This document shows positions 12,312-24,222 of a DNA stretch of 64,000 bases, one piece after another. The stretch covers positions 372,001 through 436,000 of the forward strand of contig JAUIMM010000701.1 of NCBI GenBank assembly GCA_031769625.1, written 5' to 3'. The DNA is from Taudactylus pleione. Its lineage: Eukaryota; Chordata; Amphibia; Anura; Myobatrachidae. The notes under the pieces are model-generated. The model searched no databases. It worked only from the letters and a program-made list of their open reading frames with translations, and was not told the DNA's origin. The position numbers and the translations under genes were made by a program. The stretch's first letter is position 1; each line of letters starts with the position of its first letter.

Positions 12312-12587
12312 AGCTGGGTACACACTATACGATATATCGTATGATATTGTTCCAAAGCAGATCGGAATGATATATCGTACACATTGTAGTGTATTCAATC
12401 CATCATTAACGAGTCATTCAAATTGTCCCATCTGTTCTGCAAAGAACGACCAGTGGAGTAACATGCAGCATGTAACGACACATCTCGCCATCATATACCA
12501 GATTGCGTAGGGTGTACGGAACACGCGATGTATAGTTACAATGCATCGTTGCTAGGCACACACATCATATATAGTGTGTACCCAGCT
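12312..12587. mobile_element. Harbinger-like MITE, GTACACAC family (copy 2)
   Basis: The ends AGCTGGGTACACACTATA and TATAGTGTGTACCCAGCT are perfect inverted repeats, flanked by TAA on both sides (12309-12311 and 12588-12590). The 3-bp TWA duplication is the PIF/Harbinger signature. Confidence 0.85.
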
Positions 12588-12591
12588 TAAG

Positions 12592-12855
12592 CTTGCAAGC
12601 AGGGCCCTCTTACAACAGAAGTAATGAAGTTTGGAAAAAGGGGGGGGTCAATATCTTTCACATCAGACAATGGATATTGTAATATGCGTACACGTACTCA
12701 CATATAGCACAGTGATGGTAAACGTATCTGGGTATCTTTATGTTAAGTTCCAAAGGGCCCTCTTACCTCTTTATCACTATTATTAATCAGTTTTGTTTTA
12801 TTACAGTTTTGCTTCCAATTGTAAAGCGGAATTTGCTGGCTCTATATAAGCAACT
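12592..12855 (+). repeat. Dispersed LINE/SINE-tail-like repeat
   Basis: Contains GCAGGGCCCTCTTAC, TTGTTTTATTACAG and GCTGGCTCTATATAAG, the wording of a repeat that recurs at 19420-19540. It ends in an ATAATAAA-like tail. Confidence 0.35.
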
Positions 12856-12861
12856 AATAAT

Positions 12862-12995
12862 AAAGAAGTAGAGAAGTTGCCTATAGCAACCAATCAGCTT
12901 CTACCTATCACTTTATAGCATGCACTTGATAAATGCTGGCTAGAAGCTGACTAGTTTCTATGGGCAACTTCGCCACTCTTATGTGTAATACATTT
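12862..12995. mobile_element. CCAATCAGC palindromic MITE (copy 2)
   Basis: AGAGAAGTTGCC and GCAACCAATCAGCTTCTA are mirrored by TAGAAGCTGACTAGTTTC and GGGCAACTTCGCC. Related to 5717, 35588 and 61609. Confidence 0.65.
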
Positions 12996-13091
12996 CCCCC
13001 AGTTAGAAGAAAGTGTGTGCCTTTTTTTAAAACAAAAAAATATATAATAAATAAGTAAAGATTTAAAAAAAATTGCCTAAGTTTAACATAT

Positions 13092-13430
13092 CAGGGCTGC
13101 AACTAGGGTAGCTGGAGGTGCACTGCACCCGCCGCCAGTGTCCTCCAGCCCAGCGCCACAGGGAGGCTCCAAGCCGCCAAGATTTTATTACCAGCGGGAA
13201 ACCGGCTCTTTCCCTGCAGTGCCGCGTTCTCTCCTGAACGCGGTACTATGGGGACATTACATATGGGCACTACTACAGGGGCATTACCATATGGGCACTA
13301 CTACAGGTGCATTACTATATGGGCACTACTACAGGGGCATTACTATAGGTGCACTGCTGAAGGGGGCATTACCAGGGGGGGCGCCAAATTGCTGTCTTGC
13401 CCCGGGTGACAAAAATCCTAGTTTCGGCCC
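13092..13430. mobile_element. hAT-like MITE with internal minisatellite
   Basis: Begins CAGGGCTGCAACTAGGG and ends CCTAGTTTCGGCCC, which are inverted. AACATA is shared by both flanks as an imperfect duplication. Inside, units like GGGCACTACTACAGGGGCAT repeat from 13250 to 13375. This is the same motif type as the larger array at 48365. Confidence 0.6.
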
Positions 13431-13919
13431 AGAACATACTATAGTTTGTTTTTATAATGTATGTTATTTGGGTACTTGTGTACTTTACGGACTCATTGCA
13501 GAGAGAACCCAATGAATGTTTTAAATGCTACTTGTGTACTCTATGTACACCAGTAGCGAAAGTTGCCCCCACCTAAAGAAGAAAGTTGTCCGCTCGCCTC
13601 GCTAGCCACAAGGCTATATTCCTACTCTATGCCCTTGGATGGTAGGGAATGACACTGGACACCAGCTGACGACGTCAGGGTCATCCCGTGAAGGGGATTT
13701 AGACATTACCATGATTGATAATAATGAGTGTAGGATACTGGTTCTCTCTGCAATGAGTCCGTAAACTACACAAGTACCGTTATTTGTAAAAGGAAGAACA
13801 TCTGCACATATAGTTACAAGCGGTCTCAAAAGGACAGTCCCACACTGTATACAAATGTGTATTTGAAAATCCACTATTTTTCAGCATATTCTGTATATAA
13901 CAGAATAGTCATCATTATT

Positions 13920-14175
13920 TAAATTCTTAATAGGGAATTAAATTTTTTGCCTGCTCTAAGTAATGGGCGCTAGACGGGGCATTCAATTATTGCTGAAAAC
14001 CGGCGCAAAATTTGCAAGCGCAGAAATTTCTGCTCGCTGCCTCTCGAGGCAGCGAACAGAAATGTGCGAAAAGACTGTTTTGGGCATCCAACTGGTAGTT
14101 TGTCCTGCCTAACCAGGACTTTAGACTGTGCTTACAAGCAACATAATGGGCTCCCAAAACAATTGAATAGCTCCG
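13920..14175. repeat. Probable MITE, unclassified
   Basis: The flanks carry inverted AATTGAATA/CATTCAATT-type words, with a small CTGCCTCTCGAGGCAGCG palindrome near 14038-14055. No target duplication was established. Confidence 0.3.
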
Positions 14176-14204
14176 TCAAGTATATTATATATACTGTGTA
14201 TATA

Positions 14205-14925
14205 TATTATACATGAAAAAATGCTGCAAAGTAAGAATGCTTTCAAAAATAGAAGGGTTAATTAGTTTATTTTTATCAATTAACAAAATGCAAAGTGAAT
14301 GAACAGAAGAGAAGTCTAAATCTTGGGCTGGAGAACGGTACAATGATGAGTGTCTGCAAGCAACAGTGAAGCATGGTGGAGGTTCCTTGCAAGTTTTGGG
14401 CTGCATTTCAGCAAATGGAGTTGGGGATTAATGGTGTCCTCAATGCTGAGAAATACAGGCAGCTACTTATGCAATACTATCAGGGTATGCATCTGATTGG
14501 CTCCAAATGTATTCTGCAGCAGGACAACGACCCCAAACATACAGCTAATGTAATTAAGAACTATCTTCAGTGTAAGGAACAAGGAGTCCTGAACGTGATG
14601 ATATGGCCCCCACAGAGCCCTGATCAACATCATCAAGACATTCTGGGATTACATGAAGAGACAGAAGGATTTAAGCAAGCCTACATCCATAGAAGATCTG
14701 TGGTTAGTTCTCCAAGATGTTTGGAATAACCTGCCTGTCGAGTTCCTTCAAAAACTGTGTGCAAGTGTACCTAGAAGAATTGATGCTGTTTTGAAGGCAA
14801 AAGGGTGGTCACACTAAATATTGAATTGATTTAGATTCACTTTGCATTTTGTTAATTCTATTTTTGAAAGCACTCTCATTTTGCAGCATTTTTCAACTCC
14901 TACCTAAAACTTTTACACAGTATTA
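14205..14925 (+). mobile_element. Deleted Tc1-like transposon with C-terminal transposase relic
   Basis: Both ends carry ATGCTGCAAAGTAAGAATGC / TGCAGCATTTTTC and AACAAAATGCAAAGTG words in inverted orientation. Between them an uninterrupted frame (from 14373) matches the second half of Tc1-like transposases: FWAAF near GCISANG, INGVLNAEKYRQLL, then QQDNDPKHTA (catalytic D of the DDE triad) and WPPQSPDQ. A frameshift near 14625 is followed by WNNLPVEFLQKLC-type sequence. The N-terminal DNA-binding half is missing, so the element is non-autonomous. Confidence 0.85.
14373..14820 (+). pseudogene. Tc1-like transposase fragment
   Basis: Catalytic-domain part of the element above. It keeps one catalytic Asp motif (QDNDPKHT) and lacks the paired helix-turn-helix DNA-binding region. 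The frame breaks once before the conserved C-terminal block near 14690-14810. Confidence 0.8.
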
Positions 14926-15076
14926 TATATCTATATCCAAAACAATGCCTTTCTCTTGCACTAAATATTAATGCTGCACCTCACAGTAGACTCCCTGTTA
15001 GTAGGAACTTAAATTTTACATCAATCTAAAAAATACCAGAGGGCGCAATGATAAAATTAATTTTTGTAAGATATTT

Positions 15077-15116
15077 ACCCCTGAGGAAGTCCTAACGGAC
15101 GAAACACGTTGGTTAT
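15077..15116 (+). ncRNA. Hammerhead-ribozyme-like core with intact catalytic letters
   Basis: ACCC, then CTGAGGA (a full match to CUGANGA), stem II GUCC/GGAC with loop UAAC, GAAA, CACG, then TT and GGTTATT. It is the best match to the consensus core in the window. The stem I candidate CC/GG is interrupted by one mismatch before AU/AU pairs. The stem III palindrome (ACACGU) is imperfect. Confidence 0.45.
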
Positions 15117-17510
15117 TGGTTAAAATGGCGGCAGCCCATGTGCATTAAGGGAGGAACCTGCCAATAAGAACTAACTCCTTAAAGGTGCGGGCAGGATAAA
15201 CATCATTGCCTCTCGCTGTGACAATGGATGTTTAAATGCTATGTAACTACTGTAAGCAGTTTTTTATTTGTATTCATAAAAACCTTTTGGAAAAGAATTT
15301 GGATATCAACTAATGTTTGGCCATTTTCTGGGTGTGTATTTAGTGAAGGGTTCTTTTTAGAATATTTTGAATCTCGCAGCGACATCTCTGGAGAAATAAA
15401 AGATTATTTCACTACAGAAAAATTGTCTTTACTACGGACAAAAACCTAATTTTTATAGATGGACATTTGTAAATCCTCCTCTTTTATGGACAATTGAGTA
15501 TTTTACCAGTAAATTGACAATTTATATTAGTAATTTTTGTATCATTGTGCCCTCTGGTACTTTTTCGAAAATATATATACAAGATTAATAATAACAAGGG
15601 TAGTTTATAGTATACAAAAAAAAATAAAAATCTGTGTGACCAGGTGCCTTCTGCGGTAAAAATATCTATACATAGACTGGACGCCCCATGCCTACTAGGG
15701 AACCCTAAAAACAGATTACATGTATGGTTATCAGTGTGGAAACTATAACGCAAATTACATATGATGACATGAAACAGAATATAAAGATGGTCCTGCTCAA
15801 ATGAGCTTACAATCCAATAGGTGTGGGGAATTTTTCTTAATGCACAAGGTAGAGGACTGACAATGTCCACCATGTTAAAGACTGCAGTTGTGCCAGATGT
15901 GTTTCAGGGGCATAGCCTAGTGATTGCCGCACTGTAGTAGCTGAGAAACTGCCCAGTATCCACCTCTAGAAAGTCCAGCTATTGGGTCCCCAGCTGCCTC
16001 AGTAAATAGTGTCTCCTGTGGGTGCCGAAGGAGGACTCTATACACTATTATGGCCAGCGAACTTGCTTGGAATTGGCAAATGGAGTTGAGCTACAGGAGC
16101 AGTGGTGGATGTAGAAAGCTGTACTGGAATAACTGGAGCTGGGCTTGGAGTGAATGTTATGCAAGTGTGTAGACACCGCTTGCACAAACTGCATAACTTG
16201 CCATTGGATAACTTCCTTACTTTCAAATCAGGTCATTAGACTTTGAGGCACCCTTGAACCAGCATTCGGGTCACCACCCGGGTCCAAATGGTCAGAGCAA
16301 ACTGTCACATCAGAGGATTCTGGTGAACCAGAGGATGGCACTGGCAGTGATTCAGTCGGTGTATGTAGGTTTTGCACATGAGGCTATGCTGAAACAATAG
16401 AGTAGATGACTGGACTGTAGACAGACTGAATTAGACACTTGGACTGGACTGGACCCAGCTGAAATGGAACTGAAGTCAGGCTGGAACTGACAAAGCACTT
16501 GGACCGGACTGGAACTGAAGTCTCCAGGAAGCCAGCAGTATTCAGAATGCAGACTTGGTTAGACTAGCTGCAGATGGAACAGTCCACAGACTGGCAGAAT
16601 AACAGAGCCGATAGGACCAGTAGTTCTCCAATGTAGCAGAATAGAGCTTCTGGAACAACTGTACTCAGGAGGTTAGGGCCCGCAGCTGAAGTTGCAACGT
16701 TTATCTGGCAACTGAAAGTCCTTTTATCCCCGCCCGCAGGATAACTAGAGACAGACTGACCAGCGTGACGGTAAGTAATGGAGAGCAAGTCTCTGTGGCC
16801 TGACAAGCATGTTGATAATGCAGCAGCTAGAGGCAGTGGGGGACCAAATAGCTGGCATTTCTGGAGGCGGATACCAGGCATTTTCTCAGCCACTGCATTT
16901 CGGCGGCCACTGCTCAACTTCAGTCTCTGACAAGGTGGATATTCACCTCACTAACACTGAGGTCGAGAGGTGAGAACTACCCATTTACCTGCAGCCGGAC
17001 GCAGCTGTATGGTTCATTGTTACAGCTGTGCTCCAACAACCATATTGTTTTGTGACTCCAAACTGCAGCTAGGGGTGCTTATTTTATATACCCTTGCATA
17101 TATTTATGAACATTTTAAGGAAAACTGATGTTCTGTTCTAAGAAACATGTATAACTATTTTATTACAATGTATTGCTTTTTAACAATGTATTGGTTTGTT
17201 TAATTTTAATGATTGTGTAATTGCTGGTATTTAGTGTATCTGTAGCTACAAATAATTTTTCCTTAAAGGCGCTCTATATTTTGGTCTTATTTACTCATCG
17301 GCACACTTGCAGTATTACCAGTTATTGTAGCTGGCTTCATATACCCACAGCACTGTTTTTTTTGTGTATGTTTGTCTTTCTTTGACTAGCAACCATTTTG
17401 TATAGCATCATGGTGTTATATGTTCTAATATATATAAAAAAAAAAATTTGCACAATATTCCCTTCATAGGGCCTTAGGTTATATTTTTTCTTACATCAGT
17501 TCCCACCACA
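15117..17510. other. No recognisable gene; repeat-derived stretch at 16030-16990
   Basis: 16390-16540 contains repeated ACTTGGACTGGACTGG / GGAACTGAAGT words, suggesting retroelement-derived sequence. The remainder is AT-rich. Short frames on either strand lack splice context or family motifs. Confidence 0.3.
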
Positions 17511-17513
17511 GTA

Positions 17514-17895
17514 CAGGTTGAGTCTCCCATATCCAAAATGCTTGGGGACCAGAAGTATTTTTGATATCTGACTTTTCCATATTTTGGAATATTTGCATAT
17601 CATAATGGATTATATTGGGAATGGGACCCAAGTCTATACATAGAATGTTTTTTGTTTTATATACACATTACCTTAAGGTAATTTTATACAATATTTAATA
17701 ATTTTGTGCACATACATTAAATTAATTTGTTTCATATACCCCTTATACACACACACACACACACACACAGCCTGAACATAAAATTTTATGCAATATTTTT
17801 AAGAATTTTGTGCAGTAAACAGTTTGTTTACACTTAACCATCAGAAAGCAAATTCGCGCTCTAAACAATTCCGTATATTTGGGAGACTCAACCTC
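17514..17895. mobile_element. pogo/Tigger-like MITE
   Basis: The inverted ends CAGGTTGAGTCTCCC and GGGAGACTCAACCTC are flanked by TA on each side (17512-17513 and 17896-17897). The subterminal text (CCAAAATGCTTGGGGACCAG, GGAATATTTGCATAT, ATCAGAAAGCAAA) closely resembles a well-known mammalian pogo-type repeat, by my recollection. A (CA)n tract sits at 17747-17769. Confidence 0.7.
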
Positions 17896-18101
17896 TATAT
17901 CCTTTATTCAAGCGCATTAGTTCCTATCACAGTGTAGTTAAAAATCTATTCTATGTTTTATAAAAGTTAGGAAAATGTTATAGCTCTATATTGCGGACCG
18001 GTTACTTCTGGTATCATCGTGGTATGCTTTGTTACTCATTTCTTCTCTCCCGTTCTGTAATAGTTTATTCGAATGCTATACCTTGTATCTCCACATTATA
18101 C

Positions 18102-18662
18102 TGAATTGAGCTTTAATAGCGGCAGTAACCTCCCTGAATTGAGCTTTAATAGCGGCAGCAACCTCCCTGAATTGAGCTTTAATAGCGGCAGTAACCTCCC
18201 TGAATTGAGCTTTAATAGCGGCAGCAACCTCCCTGAATTGAGCTTTAATAGCGGCAGCAACCTCCCTGAATTGAGCTTTAATAGCGGCAGCAACCTCCCT
18301 GAATTGAGCTTTAATAGCGGCAGCAACCTCCCTGAATTGAGCTTTAATAGCGGCAGCAACCTCCCTGAATTGAGCTTTAATAGCGGCAGCAACCTCCCTG
18401 AATTGAGCTTTAATAGCGGCAGCAACCTCCCTGAATTGAGCTTTAATAGCGGCAGCAACCTCCCTGAATTGAGCTTTAATAGCGGCAGCAACCTCCCTGA
18501 ATTGAGCTTTAATAGCGGCAGTAACCTCCCTGAATTGAGCTTTAATAGCGGCAGCAACCTCCCTGAATTGAGCTTTAATAGCGGCAGCAACCTCCCTGAA
18601 TTGAGCTTTAATAGCGGCAGCAACCTCCCTGAATTGAGCTTTAATAGCGGCAGCAACCTCCC
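18102..18662. repeat. 33-bp minisatellite, 17 copies
   Basis: 561 bases equal exactly 17 units of 33 bp, each containing TGAATTGAGCTTTAATAGCG and then GCAGCAACCTCCC. The only variation seen is C/T in GCAG(C/T)AACC (T in units 1, 3 and about 13). Because 33 is a multiple of 3 and the unit has no stop in several frames, both strands give long repetitive reading frames. These lack splice context or a plausible start and are judged artefacts. Confidence 0.95.
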
Positions 18663-18899
18663 TGGACCTTCCCCCAGCCCAGCACACAGCAATTTCTGCT
18701 CTTTCCCTGCCCAATGTGCCCTTGCGCTGCTATATGCCCATATGCTGATTTCTGCTATGAGAGCAGCTGTTCCAGAATATAGGAGTCTGTGGCTGTTTCC
18801 ATATCAAATATTCAATATTTTTTTGTTCTCTTTTATTATATGAAGACTTATTCTTTAATCAGATTAACCTGAAACCAGCAATTTCCATTTATGTGGACA

Positions 18900-19859
18900 T
18901 TTGAAAAATAACGTTTTTATTCCAGTCAAAAAATATTTATTGAAAACCATTACAAAGAATCTTTGCTAAACAGCTGAAAAAATTATTTCCACAAATGTAG
19001 CAAAATCAATGTCAAAATAAAACACAGCACATGGAAATAGACCAGTAAAAAACAAACTAAAAAAACAACAACATTTAGTTACAGCCATGTTTGACCTGCC
19101 TCATTGGCTGGGGCATTAGGTCCTATTCAGTAACAAGATGCAGAGAGCAATGAATGATGGGCTGTAGCACATAGCAGCCAGATATCAGCTTTTAGCAGTC
19201 TAGTGTAATGACAGTAATGTAAGCAGTTATCCCACAATGGTTACAGCATTGCTCTTTGAATCATGTTAATAAAATAGGAACCGCTGTGTAATTTCCACAA
19301 CAGAGATTGGCAACCTAATGCTTTCTAGCTGTTATAATACAAATGCCAATTCCTGCTACACCGGATCTCATCAAGGAGAGGATTCTGGGAATTGCAGTTA
19401 ACTAGCAGATTGTAAGCTTTAGAGCAGAGCCCTCTTTACCTCTTTGTGAAGGTCTAGTCTTGTTTTATTACCATGTTCATAATCAATTGTAAAGAGCTAT
19501 TGAATATTCTGGGGCTGTGCGTTAATAACAATAACAGCTTCTGAAGACCCATTGGTTGTCTAAATCTGTGCTGGAAACAGAGATATGTCAAGTAGATGAA
19601 TGCACTTCGCAAGCCCTGAAAGATGAAGGACCAGTACAAACATAGGTGGCAACTTCACAAAAAGATTATCTCTAAAGTTCAGGCCATTTTAACCATTGTA
19701 TGCCGTCATCTCTTTAAAAATAAATATATCCATCTACATATAAAAATATATACATTTGTAAAACAGACCTGCTGTAATATTATCTACCTTCACATTGAAG
19801 AGTCATTTTCAATCAGGAATACAAGTTGTGTCAAAAACAATAGTGAAGCCAATATTGTA
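18900..19859. other. AT-rich sequence with a dispersed repeat at 19410-19540
   Basis: 19415-19530 (GCAGAGCCCTCTTTACC, TTGTTTTATTACCATG) is the same dispersed repeat as at 12592. The rest may be the distal B3GNT5 3' UTR or intergenic/intronic sequence. Confidence 0.3.
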
Positions 19860-21830
19860 TAAGATTGCACAATAACACCTATTCGGGAAGAACACAGCAG
19901 GCTCGAGTGGTCTGTGTTCCGTTGCACAGATTGTCATGCAAGAACCTAAACAGGCCAGAAATTGGCTTCAAAATAATACATTAGAATAGCTAGCTCTTTG
20001 ATTATGTGCATTGCCATTAATAATTGGGAACATGTTCCTATGTTAAATAAATATTTTGTGTTTTTTTAATAAAATGTAAACTTTTTATATTCAGCTTTGG
20101 ACACCAATAAGGGCAAAAAAAAAACAGATTACTAAAATGTGGGATGTATATTAAACATTTTGGGACACTCCCAATTCCTTATGAATTATTTATGAAGCCA
20201 CAAAAATAGTATTTTAATAGCCTCTAAATAACTATACAGTCCTGTTTTTTTTTTAGAAGGGATATGTAAATTCTATTTGAATTTATAAAATGGAAGAGAC
20301 TCCAGCATAACATGTTTTTGCAATCATGTTTTCACGTTGTCCTGTACAGATCTGTAGCCTCAGACATGCATGTATGTAATGGCTTGCATATCTCCAGTGA
20401 TCTTTCAGTTAGTCAGAGGTCTGTTAAGCATTATGAAAATAACATCTCCCACCAACAGCTGCTATGAGTGTAGACCCCTGTCTTATGGAACAGTGCATAC
20501 AGTTTATACAATACAGAAGAATGTAGGGCTGGTTTAACCTGCAATACAAGTGACAAGCTTGTTAGAGTGCAATAGGTACAAAATATCTAAGGGAAAAAAA
20601 AAAATTCACATTTCATAATATAACACTTGAGTAAGGATGGCACAAAGTCTTAAAAAGGCAATACATCTATGCAATACAAAAAGGCCCCTTAATACGTTTC
20701 ACAAATCTATATGCAAAAGTTACCAAAGCATAAGACGACAAAAGTAGTAAAATAGTAAGTAAGTTCTCCTGTTCTAGCTATTATAATTAGGCTCTAAAAG
20801 ATTGTATACAGTTTATTTCCATTGGCCTACAAAGAAAAAGTCCTATGTGTACAGAATGGAAGGGAAAAGAACCCAATGAACAAATTTAAAGCTGTTTCAC
20901 CAGATAATCACTAAATTTTAGTCATCTGCTAATTCCTCAAAGGCCAAGAGGCTGCTCCATGCTACAGTTTTGTCCTTGAGCCCCGAGGTACATGCTACAG
21001 GCCTGTCCGTAAACTGGGGCTGTCCTAAGCTAGAGAGAGGGTGCACAGGAGAAGCAATAAGTAGTCACAAATATGGAGATTGTTGCTCCTGCTTTGTCCT
21101 CCTTGCCAAACTCTCTCCCCTCTACTTCCAATTTAAAGTGATGAACTTAAATATCTAGCTGGTTTATATACAGAAAAGCAGGAGTCTTGGGCTCAGAAAA
21201 GGAGCAGTGAGTAAAACTTAGCAGTTAGGTTGTAATACAGGTGCAAATACTTGAATGTATACCTGCTATACAAAATACTTTTGCTAAATTGGTCCTTTTA
21301 AATCTCTAAAATCTTAGTGGATATTTTATTTCATCTAGCTGTAATGTATTCTAAAAATAAATAGAAAAAATATATATATATATGTATAAATAATGTGATC
21401 AGCAAGTAAACTATTAAAATCAGGTTCCGCTGGAAGAGGACATATCTTATTATAAGTTAGTTTGACCAAAGTAATACAGTTACGTTTTACAACTAAGAGA
21501 CAATCAGGCAAGGCAATACCAAGCACACAGATCCCCACGCAGCAATGGGCATCCTGCAGGAGGGCTTGGTCATGCTTTGCCATGTCTAGGTACAATTTCC
21601 ATGAATGCATAAATAGACATTTTATTTGCTCCTTCTTGAGAGTCAACAACCATCTGCTCTGTGTAATATCACAGCAATAAAATGTACTTTTACACAGGAA
21701 GGGGCACAAGACACAAATGCCATTTTTTTACAGACAACTTCTTTTTGCTGCAACTTCTGGACCCAACTCCAATGCAGAGATTGGCCACTTTAAATAGGCA
21801 TTTTAGTCAAATTGTTTAGCAATTCAAGTA
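19860..21830 (-). other. Probable 3' untranslated region of B3GNT5, extent unknown
   Basis: This AT-rich stretch directly follows the stop codon. It shows no coding potential on either strand and few recognisable repeats, as expected for the long 3' UTR known for this gene. Several minus-strand AATAAA signals occur (plus-strand TTTATT, for example near 20812 and 21325, and further down near 18938). Which one is used cannot be told from sequence. Confidence 0.35.
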
Positions 21831-22967
21831 CTAGGACCATGCTGCAGAACATGGGTATGTATTAATATATCTAATCCTGCAAAGCAGCATCATATTCACC
21901 AGTCTACAGTATGTGCTGCCCCAGAAGTCAGATGTTAACTCTTTCACTTTAGGGTCTGTGACTTGTTTCCATAGATAATGCAGATCATCTACATGCCCAT
22001 GAGACGTCATCATTCTGTTATAGATGCATTGGTGGTAAGGGGCCTTTCCTTCACCTGAAAAGAACACATGATTCTGAGGCACTACTCCCATTTTATTGGC
22101 ACAGATTCCCATAAAGACATCATCAATGTAGAGACTTGTATTTAAGGTTTGTGATGCTTCATACACTTTGGCAGCCACATCCCGAGAAACAACATAGGCA
22201 GCCCCTGCGGTGTAATCCGGATAGGACGACCATTGATACATTTCACGTGAGACATAATACTTGCTATTTTTATTCCTTACGGGAGGTGACCCACGATGGA
22301 CTTTTCCAATCCAGAAGTCTTTGACACCTATGAGATCTAAACTTTTTAAGTATGAAACCAGATTAGGCGTATGGATAAAAACGTCATCATCTGCAGTCAT
22401 AATAAATTTGGCACTGGGACAGTATGCATTCACCCATCCAAACTGCAAAAGCAACTTAAGCGTTAAGTTATGGAATGTGTCCAGGAACTCTTGCTGTACC
22501 AAGTCTTTATGCACTTTGTTTTCTATTTCGAGTTGCTTCTGTAATAAGTGACGCGTCGCAGGATCTTTATCAACCCCGAGGGCAAACATTACTTTTATGT
22601 TGGCAGCATACTGGTAATGTATATAATTCTCATTACCCCAGGTTTTCCGAATCGTATCACGCCGCCTTCGGTTCTCAGGCGACGTCTTTACAAAGAGTAG
22701 GAGCAGCACATCGTCCTTACCACATTTATCTTTATTACTGATCAAGTACTTGTAGTTTCTTGAATCAAAAGATTTGTCCCGTACAACAGTCAAGCTGTCA
22801 TTCACAAACTCATAACGGTTTATAAGATATCTGTAAGAGTAAGACTTTATGTGGTTGACAATATCATTATCTTCCTGAACCCACATAAGCATTAGTGACA
22901 ATGCAAAACAAGTTGCTGAAATTTGTAAAAGCTTGCATTTTCTTAGTCTCCGACTACTAATATACAT
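21831..22967 (-). CDS. B3GNT5: Lactosylceramide beta-1,3-N-acetylglucosaminyltransferase, complete single-exon ORF
   Basis: Predicted Golgi type II membrane glycosyltransferase of family GT31. The family adds beta-1,3-GlcNAc to lactosylceramide, the committed step to lacto/neolacto-series glycolipids. The 378-residue length equals my recollection of the mammalian enzyme. Visible parts: short basic cytosolic tail (residues 1-13, RRLRK), one hydrophobic segment (about 14-30), then a lumenal domain. GT31 motifs are present: RKTWGNEN (108-114 region), the metal/UDP-binding TADDDVF (DDD at 193-195), the DYTAGAAYV block (251-259) and IDDVFMG (281-287). Sequons occur at N56, N167 and N276. The ATG is taken because the N-terminus aligns with the family and there is an A at -3. 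The stop is TAG at 21831-21833. All coding sequence is in one exon, as in mammals. It lies antisense to the MCF2L2 DH exons downstream, matching the known nested arrangement. No frameshift or missing motif is seen. Confidence 0.96.
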   Translation of the reverse strand: MYISSRRLRKCKLLQISATCFALSLMLMWVQEDNDIVNHIKSYSYRYLINRYEFVNDSLTVVRDKSFDSRNYKYLISNKDKCGKDDVLLLLFVKTSPENRRRRDTIRKTWGNENYIHYQYAANIKVMFALGVDKDPATRHLLQKQLEIENKVHKDLVQQEFLDTFHNLTLKLLLQFGWVNAYCPSAKFIMTADDDVFIHTPNLVSYLKSLDLIGVKDFWIGKVHRGSPPVRNKNSKYYVSREMYQWSSYPDYTAGAAYVVSRDVAAKVYEASQTLNTSLYIDDVFMGICANKMGVVPQNHVFFSGEGKAPYHQCIYNRMMTSHGHVDDLHYLWKQVTDPKVKELTSDFWGSTYCRLVNMMLLCRIRYINTYPCSAAWS

Positions 22968-23060
22968 CCTGGAGAATTGGGGATCTTGCAGATTGTGTCT
23001 GATCAGCTCATATAGTCCTTCCCTGCAAGTCTGTCTTACCTTCAGAATAAAGCATCATTT
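22968..23060 (-). promoter_or_regulatory. Acceptor region upstream of the B3GNT5 coding exon
   Basis: On the minus strand, CCCCAATTCTCCAG lies one base before the ATG, and GACTTGCAG lies about 55 bases further upstream (near 23021). Either could be the splice acceptor joining a distant 5' exon. Which is used decides the 5' UTR but not the protein. Confidence 0.35.
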
Positions 23061-24222
23061 TAAGTGGAGATCATAAAATGTAGACAAGATGCAAAAGACT
23101 GGAAACCTGAAGTGTTTCATGCAAAGTCTTCAGACAGAGTATACAGATGTATATTACAGTAGTGGCATTGTTGAAAGCTTGTGTAAACATCCAGGCTTGT
23201 GCAGCTTAGTGATTCACGGTAACCCAACACCACCTGAGAGAGAAGCAACAGTGCATTATTTTTTTTGCCCACAGATTATACGTCACAAACATATTGTTAT
23301 GGATGAAACAGAAACGTGTGTGTACACAACAGTTAGCAACCACTAATTTAATTGCACTGGATTTTGCTTGTTACCAACTAGAAACAGTGTTCTGGATACT
23401 GCCTGCAGCGTATGGGATAAATACATAGCAGCGATATTTAGAGGTAAAAGTAGGGTGGCAACAACTGTTTGGATTTTGACACTTGAAAGGTAAGAGGTTA
23501 AAAGTAAAAGGTCACTCTGTAGACATTGAGATAAATAGCTTGTGCCACAGGCTGAAGTTTGCCAACATAATGGAAAGCTCACAGGGTGATGGTTTCCAAT
23601 TCCAGTCCTCAAATATCCCCAACAGGTCATGTTTTCTGGGTTTATTTAATCATGCACAGGTGAGTTAATCTAGTTTGCATATTCAGTAATTATAGCAGGT
23701 ATACTATATTTTCATTTACTCTGAATGACGACATTTAAAACGTTAACATGTCAAATGTCAGCATGGATGTAATGTGGACAACGTGATGTCGACAGTGGAC
23801 ATGTTGACAATGTGATTTCCAGTTTGCCTTTAGTCTAACCCTGAAAAGCCGGTGTTGACATTGTGGCCGTCAACATTCAGAATGTAAACATTATGTCAGT
23901 TTTGACATTGTGAATGTCCACGTGTTCAGTGATAACATTCAGACAATCTGAACACAGACAAAGCGACTGCATACCATTATAGCTCCTGCTCCACAGACAG
24001 AAATCCCAACAAATTACCAATTGGGACAACTTGGGGATTGGAATTGAAACGAATTGCAATAGAGAATATTTGAAACGGGTTGTAGAGTATAAACCTCTTA
24101 TTACATGATATGCGTATGACAGGTCAACAGTGGTACAGGGGAAATCCCCAGTAGGCCCTACCCCCTAATCAGGTTCCAGACTGTGCTCTCAAATTATACA
24201 TTGTTACTCTAGAAGAGGGTAA
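23061..24222. other. No recognisable gene; GTCGAC/TGACATTG-rich repeat at 23725-23910
   Basis: 23725-23910 is built from CATGTTGAC / GTTGACATTG / CAATGTC variants in both senses and is probably a degenerate palindromic repeat. The remainder is unclassified intron. Confidence 0.35.

Noticed and set aside
16564..16990. Minus-strand 117-codon frame with a nearby donor-like GCAGGTAAATGG
   Set aside because: The surrounding sequence is retroelement-like with repeated ACTGGACTGG words, and the frame shows no known domain.
18102..18662. CRISPR-like array
   Set aside because: Units are directly adjacent with no unique spacers, and the sequence is eukaryotic.
18076..18843. Long reading frames on both strands over the 33-bp repeat
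   Set aside because: Produced by a stop-free tandem unit whose length is a multiple of three; no gene context.
23021..23042. Minus-strand CTGAAG then GTAAGACAG as a 5' UTR exon end
   Set aside because: It would leave an intron of only about 75 bases before the coding exon; kept only as a weak possibility.
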